Below are positions 20,179-32,578 of a DNA stretch of 64,000 nucleotides, piece by piece. The notes under the pieces were generated by a model. It did not search any database. It had not been told where the DNA came from and saw only the letters and a program-made list of their open reading frames with translations. Position numbers and translations under genes: made by a program. The stretch comes from Leptodontidium sp. MPI-SDFR-AT-0119 (lineage: Eukaryota; Ascomycota; Leotiomycetes; Helotiales; Leptodontidiaceae). Each line of letters starts with the position of its first letter. The first letter of the stretch is position 1. The stretch spans positions 1 through 64,000 of the forward strand of contig JAHLEZ010000031.1 of the NCBI GenBank assembly GCA_020726505.1, in the 5' to 3' direction.

Positions 20179-21931
20179 GTCGACTCCCGTGTAGGTGAAT
20201 TCGGGTTCCCTGGACGGGATGGTAGGTCAGGTTGAGCGGAGTGTGAGCTTTGATGGGATCGAAGATTTCATTTGCTTCTAGCAAAGCTTCTTAAAGGATG
20301 ATTGAGATTGATAGAAGGTGGTTCTGCCAGAGCTGAAGAGGTGGACCCATGCAGCCATGCTCGCACTAATGCAGAGCTCTGGTGGGGAAAGTTCCTGTGC
20401 CGGATCTCCAAGGATCTACTCTGGCATCACGCAATCACACAATGCTGCCCATGTACTCGTATTGCTCGTTGCTCACCACACCTCTATGTACTAGAGAGCG
20501 GCTTGATTGATTAATTGATTGATGCCACATGGTTGAAACGTGGCTTTGGTGAATCGACCACCAGCATCCCCTCGAAGTCGGACTTGAGTTGCTTGTTACA
20601 GTAGCTTGGCCGACGTTAGTGTCATGCGCACATGGCACTGCTGCAGGCTGCAGTTGAGGTGCAGACCGGAAAGAAGGATGTTGCCAAAATTCCCTTCTAG
20701 AATATTACTACATGCGGCAAGGTCTCTAGCTACACTGTACATTGGCTCGGGAAAAGGTGTGTGTGAGGAACAATCACACGAGATGCGTGGGGGAGGAGTC
20801 AGGAACAGGACAGAGGCCTTCCAAGTAACTGCGGTCTGCATGGTTGCCAACTACTCACACATATGATCAGAACGGCTCAATAACATTTCCCGTCCTCCCT
20901 CCATCGAGTCCATCTGGTAGCATGGTGCAGATCCGAACACCAAACTCACACATGACAAAGCGTAGACTTGACAAAGGCTGATTCAAGTGAAGAATATACT
21001 TACTGTATTGCTTTATTTGTTTATTTGAAGAAAAGAAAAGAGTCCTGAAAAGGAGTTCTGATTATTGTAGTGCAAGAAATGAGGCTACGAGTATAGAGCC
21101 AAGTGTGTGGTGTTTGTTGGCAATATTGATGCAGACAAGCGGTGATAGACCTAGCTACGGTGGCCGAATCTCCCATTTCTAACCGCGTTGGCGGGGTATC
21201 CGATCACGTGCTATAAGTTGGTCTGCGAAGGTGTTAGGTAGAATACGACCAATACAGTGGGTGGCTAGGATTCCACTCTATAAAAGGGTTCCTGAGTTAC
21301 CCGTATAATTACATCGAATATTATACTGAAGTTGCACTGTACTGAATTCATGTGAGAGGGTGGGTGGTAGAAGCGTTGCTCTGTGAATTGGTCCCGCCGT
21401 CCAAAGCCACCACCTCCTGAGGTCCTCTTCGGTTAAGGACTCTTGGTGGCAAGGAGTAAAAGGCAGAATCGGCGCCGTCACCGCAGCGTACCTCCGTAAG
21501 GGCGTATTAATTAAGCTTGGTCAAGTCTTCGAAATCTGTTCATTGTACAATAGACTAATGCTAGACGTCTTGACGTCAAATGAGCTTGACTCCCTGGCTA
21601 CGCTGCCAAGAAAGCAGGGGAGTTTTGAACCGGCAAGTCTCCTCTTCTTGGTCTCTGATTCAGACTTTATCTATTCAGTATGACATGAGAAGATATTCTC
21701 CTGGATCAACCTTAGTGCAAGGAAGCTGCCCCTCTTTTTTCAACAGAATTGTTCACCAGCCACAAGACACAGGGATGTAACCCTCAAACTCATGAATTTA
21801 TTATCAAATCAGGCACGTCTTAACACCTTCGAATCTAGGAACAAATAATCATGTAGAACGAATGACAAAAAAGCCTTCTGTACTCTGACTTGACAGAAGT
21901 TCTACCGTCTTGCCGTACCGTGCTCACTCGC
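20179..21931. other. 1.75-kb intergenic region
   Basis: Contains the promoter of the Zn2Cys6 gene and the 3' flank of the transporter. A GATTGATTAATTGATTGAT run lies at about 20501-20521. I see no gene, RNA or clear repeat otherwise. Confidence 0.45.
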
Positions 21932-23733
21932 TTACACGATTGTGGTAGTGTGCTCGACCTCCTGCTTCTCCACAACCGTGGTCTTTCGGTCTTGGAGTTC
22001 TCTGAAAGTCATGGTGGGGGCCCAGTTAACACTCTTTCTGGCGTCAGAGACCTCGGCGTACAATTCATCAACCTGTTCCAAGGAGAGTCCCTTGGTTTCG
22101 TAGATGAAGAAGTACACGAAGGCAATGCAGACGAAGCAGCAGCCTCCCCAGACGAAGAAGATTTTAGATTGCAAATTGGCATTACCGTCGCCGTAGTTGA
22201 CGAGGTATGGTGTCGCATATGCAATCGCCCAGTTCAACAACCAATTTGTCGCGGTCGTCACACTAAGAGACTTCGCCCGGACCTTCAAGGGGAAGATTTC
22301 TCCAGTAACAACCCTAAAAGTCACCAATAAGTCACATCAGCAGGCGCTTTCAGCCGGCAAGAGAGGACTGTGGAGATAAAGAGATATCAGGAACCTACCA
22401 TGCAACGGGACCCCAGGAGGCTGCGAAGAAGAAGATATAAAAGCATATGAATGCAATAGCGCCCTTTTGTGCTGCAAGGTTGTGAACAATGATGTTTCCG
22501 GCAGCGTCCTGGCCAGTGGTGGTGGTTCCGAGAATGGCAACAACAAATTGGGAAATACACATCCCGATGGCTCCAGTTAAAAGCACAGGGCGTCTACCCC
22601 ATTTCTCGATAGCGTAAAGACCAGGAAACGTAGATGCGGTATTGACACAATTTGTGATTAGGGCAATTGTGAACGAGTTGCTGAATCCACTATTCTTGAA
22701 GAACTGAGTGCCATAGTAGAAGATGAAGTTGATCCCAGTCAATTGCTGGAGAGCTTGGAGAGCGCACCCGGTCAACAGACGCTTTAGGAGATTTCCCTTG
22801 AAGCAGTCGGCGTAGCTTGATTTCCCGAGGGTCAATTCGTAGGCGTGATTTGCTTGAATTTCAAAGATTTCTTCTAGAACAGCTGGGCTGTCCTTGGGAA
22901 GACGACGGATCTTGGCGAGGTTCTTGATAGCTGCAGGTAAATTGTCCTTCTTTACCATGTAGCGAGGAGTTTCTGGAAGCACTAGCATGCCGCCAACCAG
23001 GATAATAGACCAAGCAAACTGAACCGCAATGGGGATTCGGTACGAGCCAGTATCATATCGGTTTTGTGTCGCATTGCTGACAATCGAAGCTAGCAACAAT
23101 CCAATAGTAATTGCGAGTTGGTACGCTCCGACAATGACACCACGAATCCATTTTGGCGCTGTCTCAGACTGGTAAAGAGGGACTATAGTAAATACCGTTA
23201 GTTGGAGAACGACTTGTAAAGTATTTCGCACTCACTCAAAGCGGAGATTAATCCGACTCCGTAGCCAGCAAAGAAACGACCGACAACAAAAATGGGGATA
23301 TCAGTCGCAGCGGTCTGCAAAATGACACCCAAGTTGAAGACAATTGCGGTAGATGCGATGAGACCCCAGCGACGTCCAATCAAATCACCGACTGGTGCAG
23401 CAGTCAGGGCACCAAAGAAAGTTCCGGCGGACAGAATAGAGACGATCATGGCGGATTGAGAGGAAGAAACATCAAGATGTCCGTCGGGGTTTCTGTGTCC
23501 AGTAGAGAATTCGTCTTGCCAGTAGGGCATTGCGAGAATACCACCAATGGTTCCAGTGTCGTATCTGAGATTTGAGCATGTTAGCTTGTCTCCTTGCTTG
23601 GGGGGGTTTTTTTTAAGTCTAAGCAGGTGACATACCCGAAAAGTACACCACCAAATGCCACGAACAGACCGATCATGATAGCGGGCCATGCTTTGCCGCC
23701 ATCTGACTCAGGGTTCTTAATCATGAAACCCAT
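21932..23733 (-). CDS. MFS monosaccharide transporter
   Basis: Four exons: 23733-23636, 23564-23236, 23182-22399 and 22313-21932. All introns (71, 53, 85 bp) are GT-AG and the phases add up exactly to 531 codons, giving 530 residues, a normal length for fungal hexose transporters. Twelve hydrophobic segments are evident. Signature sequences are GDLIGRR (after TM2, residues 92-98), PETPRYMVKK before the central loop, QQLTGINFIFYYG (TM7, sugar-binding QQxxG motif), KWGRRPVLL after TM8, and the C-terminal ETKGLSLEQVDELY. Start: ATG 23731-23733 gives the usual short cytosolic head; an upstream in-frame ATG adds a non-conserved extension. A plasma-membrane proton-sugar symporter is the likely role. 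The Zn2Cys6 regulator downstream may control it. Confidence 0.9.
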
Positions 23734-25395
23734 ATTAGCAGATGGGTAAACAAGTATTGAAGTAGAAAAAGATTGACCAAAGGCAGCTCTGGGATGGCTG
23801 TTAGAGATGAGCGATCGAGTGTCGTTGATTTTGAAGCGATGTGTGGGGAATGCAATTCCTTTTATGGTCAAACAAGAGATGGGGGTGTTCCACTCATTCT
23901 CGTGAGAGACCTCGAGATCCTCAACACAACAGCCATTGCCCCGAAAGTACTCACTGTGCAGGCGGCTAAGCTATCGCGTGGTTGGATGTTCCGAAATGAA
24001 CCCGGGCAGAGTATCGCCGTAGCTCCATTTCCCTCCGTAACCCTTATGGATACCAAAGCATATCCACGTTTTGAAGAAGAAATCATGGGGTGGAAGTTTC
24101 CAGTCCCATAAACAGCTTACCACCCCCGACCCCAAACACGACCCCGGCACCCCATGGATTCTAGCCATTTCAAAGTGATCAAGCGTGTGGAAGCGTATGA
24201 AATACTCCGTATGGCTCATCATTCCTCAAACCTCGGCCCACCGTAACACAAGACAGGGAAGAGATGCGGACCGCTGCATGACAGTTGACTAGGTACTAGG
24301 TACTCATGATAACCTATATGACAAGGATAAAACATATCTTAAGGTGTAGGTGGTTGATTCGTCCTCCATCCGATGGGGTTGGTCGGATGGTTCGGAAGGC
24401 TGTTGGAAGTCAAATAAGTAGTAAGTGGGTCCGGGCACACTTCTAGTGTTACCAAGTTCTCTCCTGAGATTACTGCCTAGGAGTTTAGTTAGCCTAGCAT
24501 GCAATCATCAGGCACCTTCCCCCCATCCTTGGTGTTCGAGATATAATCAGTAGTAGTTGTCGATATTAACATTCACCACGGAAGGATTACCAGGATCATC
24601 GGGGAAACTCTGCATGTTTATGCGCCCGCCCCCTGTCTTTCGGATCAATTCGAGCTGAGCGTGGACTGAGATTGCTAAAGAGATCACCCTTGGCAAACAT
24701 ATTTTTGCCATTTGAGCATCACAAGGTTACACACATCACGGCGGGAAGGGGAGATCTTGTCGCATGGCGGTAAACCCGCCTTTGACAGCGTCACCTTGAC
24801 CGCTCTGGATTCCTCGTGGTCTTAGTGTTTCTTGGATAACTGGATACCGATTACGTGGTTGAGGCCGCCCGCCTGGTGATGTGGTGTGAGGGAAGCTTGC
24901 CAAAAGGAAATCAAAAATGTCTGCATCTATTGTAATTGAACATCCTTTTGAAACATAGTGGCAGTTCTTAGGGGAAAGATTCTGGTCTCTAGAAGCTGAT
25001 GGGTGGAAGATGCATGAAGAGTTAGATCTTGTGCCCGTGTAAGTGGTCAGACTTCTTAAATTGGCTGCAGTGAGCATTGTGAGCCCTGTGGTTTTTAGGT
25101 GGGTGATGCCGAGGAGTTGATCACTGATGAGTACCTACTCCACTTTTGATCTTAAAAATGAGCTCTTTTCAACAGAGACTTTACCATTATGCGCTGTGTC
25201 AAAAAAAATGTGCTCTTTGACAAGGCAGTTACTCAAGAATGATGCTAACCCGCAACGAAGATGATAGAGTAAGATGGTTGGGAATTGGAAGTTGTTACGC
25301 TTTACAATTATTTTGATTGTTTGAATTTTCTTTTAGCCACCGATTTGATATGTGGTATATATGTGTACAAGAAGAAGAACAGAAGAACAGAGGGA
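23734..25395. other. 1.66-kb intergenic region
   Basis: Promoter side of the transporter and 3' side of the membrane protein at 25396. A few frames up to about 113 codons exist, but none has protein-like composition or motifs. No repeat recognised. Confidence 0.45.
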
Positions 25396-26562
25396 TCATT
25401 TGTTAAGACACTTTAAAGGTATGGCAACCTCAGCTTTTCTGGCGGAATGATGATTCACCTTTATCTCTCTCTTCACGGCAATCCCGGGTCCATGTTCAAG
25501 CAGATCCGACTGCTCAGAAACACCCCCCGAAATCTTTGTCTCATTCGGCGATGACCTGCGGAAGGTCAGAGGGCGCTCTCTATGTTCAACAGCGGGCTTT
25601 GCGGTGGCCCAATCTCGCGCCCATTGGACTTCAATCCGTGAGATGTTGCGCGCTGAGAGCTTGTCTAGCGCGGTCTTGAAGTCGTCAAGGATGACCGAGT
25701 CTGTCAGCAGCTTGAAGACGAAGGCCAGCTTCCAGAATGGGTTGATTCCGATGGGGATGCTAGCGCTGAGGCGGCCGGTCACAGCACAGATGTCAATGAT
25801 GGTGAAGATGAGGGACAGGATCATGGCAATAAGCATGACTGCGAAGCGTGGTGAGAAGCGCATCAACTCGAAGAGGCCGAAGTTGTAGCGGGTGCGGATG
25901 TTGTAGAGGAGGCAACAGGTAGTGTATACCCACCACGGGTCGCTATCAAATAAAGCAAGTTATTAACGACATCCCCATGGGTGTTGATGTTGAGGTTGAG
26001 GTGAAAGAAGTGACATACCGAAAGAGTGCTTCGACGACTCTCGTCTTCAAGTAAATATCATTGATGTTATTGAAGTAGGTAAAGTCCGCATAGATCTCCA
26101 GGACCCAGTACGGCTGGACCAAGGCTATCGTCCCAATGAAAATTAAGCTTGTTTTGCGGCCAATGAAGGGTCGAACCTTGATCCACGCGATCACGTTGTG
26201 GAGGTTCCATGATATGATGAGGAAGATTGCTGTCACAGAAAGGTACCAGCCATAAACTGGAGCATCATTGAAGATGAACGTGCCATGGAAGGAACCAAAG
26301 ACAAGCTAAGAAAGGTCAGTTTGTCTTTCTGCGATATTACTGAAGACGATCGTTTGTATATATTTACCTCGAGAAGAATGACTTTGTGGAGAAGGACTCC
26401 ACGTCTATAGTTTGAAACGGTGGTGCACAGCATAATCAGGATTGACCCGACCATAAACCCTTGGGCCCATGCCTCAACAATGAGTGTGTTTGGGTTGGTG
26501 GGCTTGGTGACTTCGGCCATTCGGCGCATGAGGGTGTGGCTAGAGCTGATAACGGGTGCCAT
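25396..26562 (-). CDS. fungal integral membrane protein, unknown function
   Basis: Three exons: 26562-26368, 26305-26019 and 25942-25396, with introns of 62 and 76 bp. The phases close exactly to 343 codons (342 residues). The product has about seven hydrophobic helices: AQGFMVGSILIMLCTTV, the VYGWYLSVTAIFLIISW region, TSLIFIGTIALVQPYWVLEI, the WWVYTTCCLLYNI segment and FAVMLIAMILSLIFTIIDI among them. It has a short extracellular-looking head, and a basic cytosolic tail with HRERPLTFRRSS and KREIKVNHH. This layout resembles the fungal DUF-type rhodopsin-fold proteins, but I see no retinal Lys or other ligand motif. The exon junction ALFR-DPWWVY is well supported because both neighbouring sequences are hydrophobic and in phase. 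Confidence 0.75.
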
Positions 26563-27171
26563 AATGTCTGCTTTTTGTATTAACTTGTACCCAAGTACCT
26601 AGTCAGGAAGGTTTGCAGCAACTTCGGAGGCATTGATAACGGAGTCCAACTCTCTGATCGAGCATCTCGGGGACACTCTGCGTATAAGAGCTGCAGCACC
26701 TGGGACAAATGAGCCGTGTCTCAGAGCAGCCATCCGCCACTAACTGCGAAAATGTACAAAGGGGGAAATCTTCCAGAACTTCTGACAAAAAACTTGCCCA
26801 ATGATGGAATTATCCAACTGTCCACATCCATGCCATCCCATGCTTCTCGAGGCGTAAATATCGAGATATCAATGGTCCAGATGAACTGTCTCCCCTCCAC
26901 CCTTTTGTCCCATGGGGGAGAGGAGACTAAACGGTACCCCGCAACATGGTGCATGACAGCAACTGGGAGGGATAATCGGGCCTACTAGACGCCCTAAGCG
27001 CAATTTGACCGCGGCAAAATTGATTGATTAATTGATTATGTCATACACGGATCCAGCAGTCCGCAGGACTGCTATGCCGGAATGGTCCAGCTTCGGCGCA
27101 GTTGCCGAAGTGCGCCTTACCATATTCGGTAGTCGCAACTTCACTTCATCACGATAACGTGACCAGCAGCC
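26563..27171. other. intergenic, upstream of the membrane protein
   Basis: No gene recognised. An AT-rich GATTGATTAATTGATTA run (27020-27036) resembles that at 20501. The LINE tail begins at its right end. Confidence 0.4.
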
Positions 27172-27278
27172 TCCTCCACTGGACGGTCTGGCTCCTATCT
27201 ACGACTATTTACATAGGCGTCAAAGGAGTGCTTTGCTTGTTCTTTAAGGGTATCTCAGGCTCCTTGGCTACCGCTCCT
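27172..27278 (-). mobile_element. LINE 3'-end fragment (same family as 2870-3650)
   Basis: The minus strand matches the last roughly 100 bases of the LINE near 3 kb, including GCAAAGCACTCC, CGCCTATGTAAATAGTCGTA and CCGTCCAGTGGAGGAGG. Both copies end at the same base, defining the element terminus. A severely 5'-truncated insertion. Confidence 0.8.
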
Positions 27279-27820
27279 GATAGCCACCCAGTGTCCTTGT
27301 ACCTTCAGTCTCCCCCCAGTGTTCCACTTCGAGATAACAGAGGAGGGTGGGAGGAGCCGATGTTGAATGGGATGGGAGACAGAAAGTTGTGACCCTGAGG
27401 AGTTCTCGAATATGCTACGCTAAGTTTCAGCGCAGGAGTCGTTGATCACGTGATTTAATTCCACACACGTTTTGGAGTTGTTCTCGATCAAGCGAAATCC
27501 CATTTACTGCACGATTGAAACCAAGCAGCTCCGCGGCACACGTTCCCCTAAAGCGCTCCTTCCTGTCCCTGAGATTGGCAATGGACTCTTGCCAACTGCT
27601 CAATTTTCTGAACCTCTTCCCTATCCCATGAACCGCCGTCGCTTACACATTTTAGCGCAAAAAAGTTGAGGGGCTGCATCATCCGCAGAATGTAACGAAA
27701 ACGAACCTGGATTTCATATACAAAGACAGCTGCTTCGAAATATTAGACGGCCCGTAGACAACAGCTCTATCTTTATTTTGTGAAGTAAGTTGTGTTGCTT
27801 CAAAGAAGGGTATCTTTTCT
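27279..27820. other. intergenic, no gene seen
   Basis: Only short frames. It leads to the hAT-like insertion at 27829. Confidence 0.4.
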
Positions 27821-27828
27821 TAAGCGAG

Positions 27829-28602
27829 CAGAGTGTCCAATATGTGACGCTTGCCCTAGAAAGACGGCAATCACGTGTAACTGACGCCTCACATATCAAC
27901 ACAAGACATATGACGATACCAAGCATCAACTTAGAATCTACAACTACAGAGGAAAGAAGGTAAGGAAGGAAGGGATCTATATACAAAAGGTCGGTATGTC
28001 TAGCACCATGGTAATCTCGGTACGTCCCATTCGGGAAGTACTAAGTGGAGCCGGTGGAAATGAGGCTCTAGGCATCGCCGGTCGTCACACAATAAGCCAG
28101 CCGGCTTATAAGCTAGCCAATCAGCTGGCTATTTCGCCTCAGTCAGTCAGCTCAGCCCTTGCCCTAAGCCAATCAGCTCGTATATTCTCAGCTGATCTTT
28201 AGCTTATAAGCTCCGGGGTATTTTATAAGGTATTTTTAGGTGTATTTTAGACGATTTTCACGCTCAAAACGCCTTAAAATTAAGGATATTTTATATTTTT
28301 CCCCCTCTTAAAAAGTTATAAAAAAGCTTTAAATATAACTTTAATATTACTTTGTTATAGGTTAAAGCTACTTTAAGATGTAAATTAAGTTAATTATGAG
28401 TGATACAAGCTTAAAAATCAAAGAAAACATAAACTAAAATACAACGAAAACGTGACTTAAAATCACGTTTTACTTAAAATTTAGCTTATAAGCGGCTGAT
28501 AAGTTAATAAGCTAAGCCAATCAGTTCTAATATAATTACAAGTCAATCAGTTGAAATATTTCCTCAGCTGATGGCTGACTGATTGGCTTATTGGACACTC
28601 TG
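27829..28602. mobile_element. non-autonomous hAT-like element with a nested solo LTR
   Basis: Ends CAGAGTGTCCAATAAGCCA and its inverse. The 8-bp duplication TAAGCGAG is perfect (27821-27828 and 28603-28610), which together with the CAGAGTG end fits the hAT superfamily. The interior lacks a transposase and is rich in AATCAGCT/CAGCTGA subterminal motifs. The left terminal repeat is split at position 14 by the 247-bp LTR at 27843-28089. Without LTR and its duplication the element is 522 bp. Confidence 0.85.
27843..28089 (-). mobile_element. solo LTR, 247 bp, family shared with 50710-50956
   Basis: Bounded by TGTGACG/CGTCACA with a perfect 5-bp duplication CAATA (27838-27842 and 28090-28094). 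It is the reverse complement of the 247-bp sequence at 50710, essentially identical over its whole length. No internal retrotransposon sequence remains. Confidence 0.88.
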
Positions 28603-28610
28603 TAAGCGAG

Positions 28611-29860
28611 TACAAATGACTCTAAAATGTGCTTATAGCGGTTCATGAGATAGCCTTGCAGTGTCATGAACCTATCGCGGTGGAAATATTGCAAAATCAA
28701 GTCAGTACTCGCAAACCCATCACTCGTATTCTGTTTTGCTTCCTTTATTCACCGCGCTTTCAACCTTCTATTGCGCACTCGGACTCGGTTGTCCTGATGA
28801 CGAGCTTCCTATTGATGCGTTTCTACCGTGTCCCGGAACACGCCTAGTTCTCTGCAAGTCCTTCTTCAAATTCTCGATTGCTTTGTTGACTTTCTCTTCT
28901 CTCTCCTCTTGGTCATGCTTTCCACGCACTACTAGTGGCGACCACTCTGGAAGTCCTATCCCAGGGTGAATAACTATCGGCTCTACCTGTGGCCAGCTGC
29001 CAGGCAGGAGTTTTTCTTGGGTCCGAGCCACGATCCGCGGGAAAAGGATGAACACTCGGGGACGAGTTTTGGATACGTGTTTCGAGGAGACTGTGACGCA
29101 TTTGCCTGGCCTGTAAGTATCGTAGTTATCCCTCTTCCCAGGCAAGTGCTTACATGGCGAGTTAGAATTCCTGACCACAGCTCGTCGAAATTCCGAGAAG
29201 GGTCATTATGCCCGACTTCGCACTAAACCGACTTGGAAAAATATGGTCTATAGGATGTTATTCAACCGCAAAAACACGCTGGTCACATCGACTGATGTTC
29301 TGTGGCTGGCTCGCTTATTCGTTGCAGTGCCACCAAGGAGAGGTTCTCGGGCACTGGAAAATTGATGTGCCACGAACACCAAAACCTCGCTTTACTGTTT
29401 ACATGTAAATAAACCATCCAATTTATCGATTGCATCACAGCTACGAGGGCATGTAAGATGGATCAACAAAGTCCCCATCCAGAGAGTCAGGGTGCAATGA
29501 TGGACGGGAGTTCTCGCCTGACACCATCACCAGACCGTCGACTAACAAGCGTCTATAGCGACGACGCGTCCATCATGACCCTACCTCATCCACAAAGTTT
29601 CGGGGCAGACAAGGACGCAAGAATATGAGATAATTACTAAGCACGAGTCAAAGGTCGACCAGTGTATCCGATTGGTCAATCCAAAATCGGCTGCCACATT
29701 TTGGATCAGATGGAGCAGATTTTGATCACGTGATTACATCCAACTTCAGAACTCCACCTCCGCTCCGCGAACACAAGTGCTTCAAAAGAGGTCACCGACC
29801 GTACTGAGAGGTCCCGTCAGTATCCGTTAAGGGAAGTAAATATTTAAGGCAGCGTGGGGC
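28611..29860. other. intergenic with a doubtful minus-strand frame
   Basis: A 136-codon frame (29178-28768, minus) contains RPRVFILFPRIVARTQEKLL, VIHPGIGLPEWSPLVV and a charged helix, followed by a Ser-rich tail. It reads like protein but matches no family I know and has no credible start, so it may be a remnant exon. Nothing else recognised up to the WSC gene. Confidence 0.3.
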
Positions 29861-31239
29861 TCATTCATTTGGATTGGTGGCTCGCAGGATGGGGCCTTGT
29901 CCATGCACTCTTCTGGAGTAGTCGTGATCATCGCGAAGGGTGTTAACGCTCTCCCGGCTCTTATTCTCCCCACGTTGATAAATAGGTGCGAATGGATCTA
30001 ATCGTGGGTCCACAGGTATTAGTCGGCTTCGCCTCGAACTAGGGGTTTCCCTGTTGTCGTTTTCCCATGTTTCCACCACTTGACGACCATCAGTGCCGAG
30101 CACATATCGAGAGTTTTTGCTCATTGTTCTTGATGGGACCGGTCCTCCTAAGCCCGTCACACACTCTCTCCAAACATTGTTGTATTTTCCCGCTTGGTGC
30201 TGCTTTCCACATACGATGGCAACTAAGGCCACAAGACCAATCGTCAGTCCAACCGCCCCTCCTGTTCCAAGGCCACCTCCCCCTCCACCGTCTTGTCGAG
30301 ATAGTTCGTTGACGTTTTGAGAGTTTGGAGGGACTGTAGGCATCAGAGTTACCGTGCGGACCTGCCCGGTTACAGTCTCTAGTGTGGTGACTGGCGTAGG
30401 AACCCATGTGCTAGAGGTCTCCGACGAGTCGGTTGTCGTCTCAGATGAACTCGTAGTTGATAGGGATGACTATAGATATGTTAGTGTTCAATAGTTTGAG
30501 ACCTCATCATAGGGTAGTTCTAAATCCCCCAAATAGTGCCATGCAAAGTAAAGGGCATACAGTTGAAGTCGCCAAAGTCTCCAAAGAAGAAGAGGAAGTA
30601 GAAGGAGGAAGAATTACAGTAGAGGTCACTGTATCTCGAGTTTCGGTTACAGTAGATACCTGTCATCGCAAGAAGTCAATTTGGTTGCCAGAATGGGCAA
30701 TCAGGGAAGACGACGTTGCGGCATAGGTTATGTGTAGTGTAGGTAAATGAATTGGTAGGGAATGTGCATTACGGCAGATATCTTGGAGTACTGACCTGCG
30801 CACTCGTGGCAGACGAGTCACCTGCACCTTGCGTCCCGGAGGGCTTTCTCATCAGTGCAATGTACCCGTACAGCTCATCTCCACCACAAGCTTCGAAGCC
30901 ATATCCAGGACAGTCTGTATCACAGCTGCCGCTAGCTGAAGAATCGGGAGCGTAATTGGAGCACCAGCATCCATCGTATTGTACTATTGCGAAGGCATAA
31001 TTCTGGTTACAGAATCCGGTGCAGAGACCATGGGACTGGTAGATGCTTGTGTCTAGATGCCCAATTGATCAGCCTTCGAGGTCCTCCGCACGACTTCAAG
31101 GTGACTTACTCTTTCCAGTGTCTGCAGTGTTGATGTCTGAGCAGTATTCGACGGTATCGGCAGACACACGGCTGAGCAATCCGAAGATGGTCATGGCACC
31201 GACGACCACACGAAACGACGACCATTTTGAAGAGAACAT
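29861..31239 (-). CDS. WSC-domain cell-wall integrity sensor
   Basis: Four coding exons: 31239-31110, 31052-30796, 30659-30561 and 30469-29861. The introns (57, 136, 91 bp) are GT-AG, total 365 codons (364 residues). A signal peptide (residues 1-27, cleavage after VSA) is followed by a WSC domain with spaced Cys (EYCSDINTADTG...YQSHGLCTGFC, YAFAIVQYDGCWCSNYAP, CDTDCPGY, EACGGDELYGYIAL). A Ser/Thr stalk follows, to which the small 99-bp exon contributes VSTVTETRDTVTSTV. Next come a Gly-rich stretch, one membrane helix (about 231-249) and a cytosolic tail with basic and Ser-rich clusters. Wsc proteins sense wall stress and signal through Rho1 to the Pkc1-MAPK route. The helix is short and is followed directly by CGKQHQAGK, so a further unrecognised small intron there is possible. 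Confidence 0.82.
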
Positions 31240-31983
31240 CTTGCCTGAAGGCGAGACGCTCGACATTACAAAAGTTTGGTGTTGAGCTCGAATAGAAAAA
31301 AAGCAGAGTGTCGAGCCTGTTCAATGAATTGACGTGCAGCTGGGGAGGGTTGTAGAAGGAAAGGGTGAGGAGACGGATTGTGGGAGAAAAGAACGAAAAT
31401 GTAGCAAGCGTAGGGTTGGTGGTGGTTGTTGGGAGTAGTGTTGAAGCGGGAGGAGACGGCGTGGTTGTTGCTGCCGTCGTCGTCATTCGACGATCTTATC
31501 GTATTCCCGTTTGGGACAGCGTGCATGCTTACGGGCGGGCGAGCAATCGGACCAGCAGCCATATGTAGTTGAGGCACTGATGAGCTGCGGCGTGAGGAAC
31601 ATCGCCATTGCGATGCCGGGAATTGAGATGAGATGCATGATGAGTGAGAATGAATGTGCTTTTGAGAAGGCTTGATCGTTGATCAGGTGAGGAAGATGGA
31701 TGGCTGTTGATCAAAGCAATGGGGACAATTAAAAGTATTTGTTTACTTGGAAGACGACTAAGTTTTGATCCCTTGAAACACGGTTCTTCCCACTTCGTTC
31801 GAAGTAGGAGGAACCATTGTACCCACCCTGACAAATGCCAAGGTATTGAAGAAAATTCGTATACAGTGGATTTCAAGATCATCCGTACAGCGACGCGGAG
31901 ATGATTCATCCCATGTTTGAGGCTGTTCATACTCAAAAATTATCATAGCGGCCTTGGCAACAGTTTGTACTTTCGTACGGAGG
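31240..31983. other. intergenic, WSC promoter side
   Basis: No gene recognised. A few frames of 60-135 codons are repetitive or antisense to low-complexity DNA. Confidence 0.4.
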
Positions 31984-31985
31984 TA

Positions 31986-32217
31986 CAGCGGTTAAGTATT
32001 CATATAGCACTAGCAGGGATTCGGTTTTCGCCCCCTTGCAACGCAACCACAACGCACCGTAACAACACACAAAAATACTAGTATATAGAACTGCTTCTGA
32101 ATATCTTCTGAACGTTGGAACGAACTTTTTAGAAGGTGTATGTGTGAAGTTATCAGGCGTTGAAATCAGTGGGCAAAGATAACCCCCTGCTAGTGCTATA
32201 CGAATACTAAACCGCTG
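31986..32217. mobile_element. TA-flanked MITE, 232 bp
   Basis: 33-bp ends beginning CAGCGGTT(A/T)AGTATTC are inverted at the right end with two mismatches. TA stands immediately outside on both sides (31984-31985, 32218-32219), as expected for the Tc1/mariner/pogo group. No coding capacity. Confidence 0.8.
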
Positions 32218-32578
32218 TACTTTCGTACTTTCGTACGTAAGCTCATAAACGAGCACCTCAGCACGTCTAGCGTCTTGGCAACTTAAGCGGGAGCTTGCTT
32301 GCTCTGTGGAGCCCGGCGAATGAACTGTGATTCCACCCCCTCCCCTCCCCGGCACCTCACAGGAAAATCCTTCTCGACGATTCCCGTAGCTCATTTAACA
32401 CCTGTCTGCACCGGCTAGTACTGTATCCGAGTACATATTTGTCAGCGAACGAAATCCCACTTCTGATCATACACGCCAGTATAACTTACATGCATAACTG
32501 CCCAAAAATCCCTCACGTATCTCGCTATTTACTTTATCCAAGCGGACTTGCCTCTCATTTGTCAAGATATCACAAAAC
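32218..32578. promoter_or_regulatory. upstream region of the DUF1989 gene
   Basis: Short gene-free stretch. A MITE end at 32217 lies 360 bases before the start codon and may carry promoter sequence with it. Confidence 0.35.

Noticed and set aside
31529..31936. 135-codon minus-strand frame
   Set aside because: No conserved motif, no upstream leader, and opposing frames are equally open.
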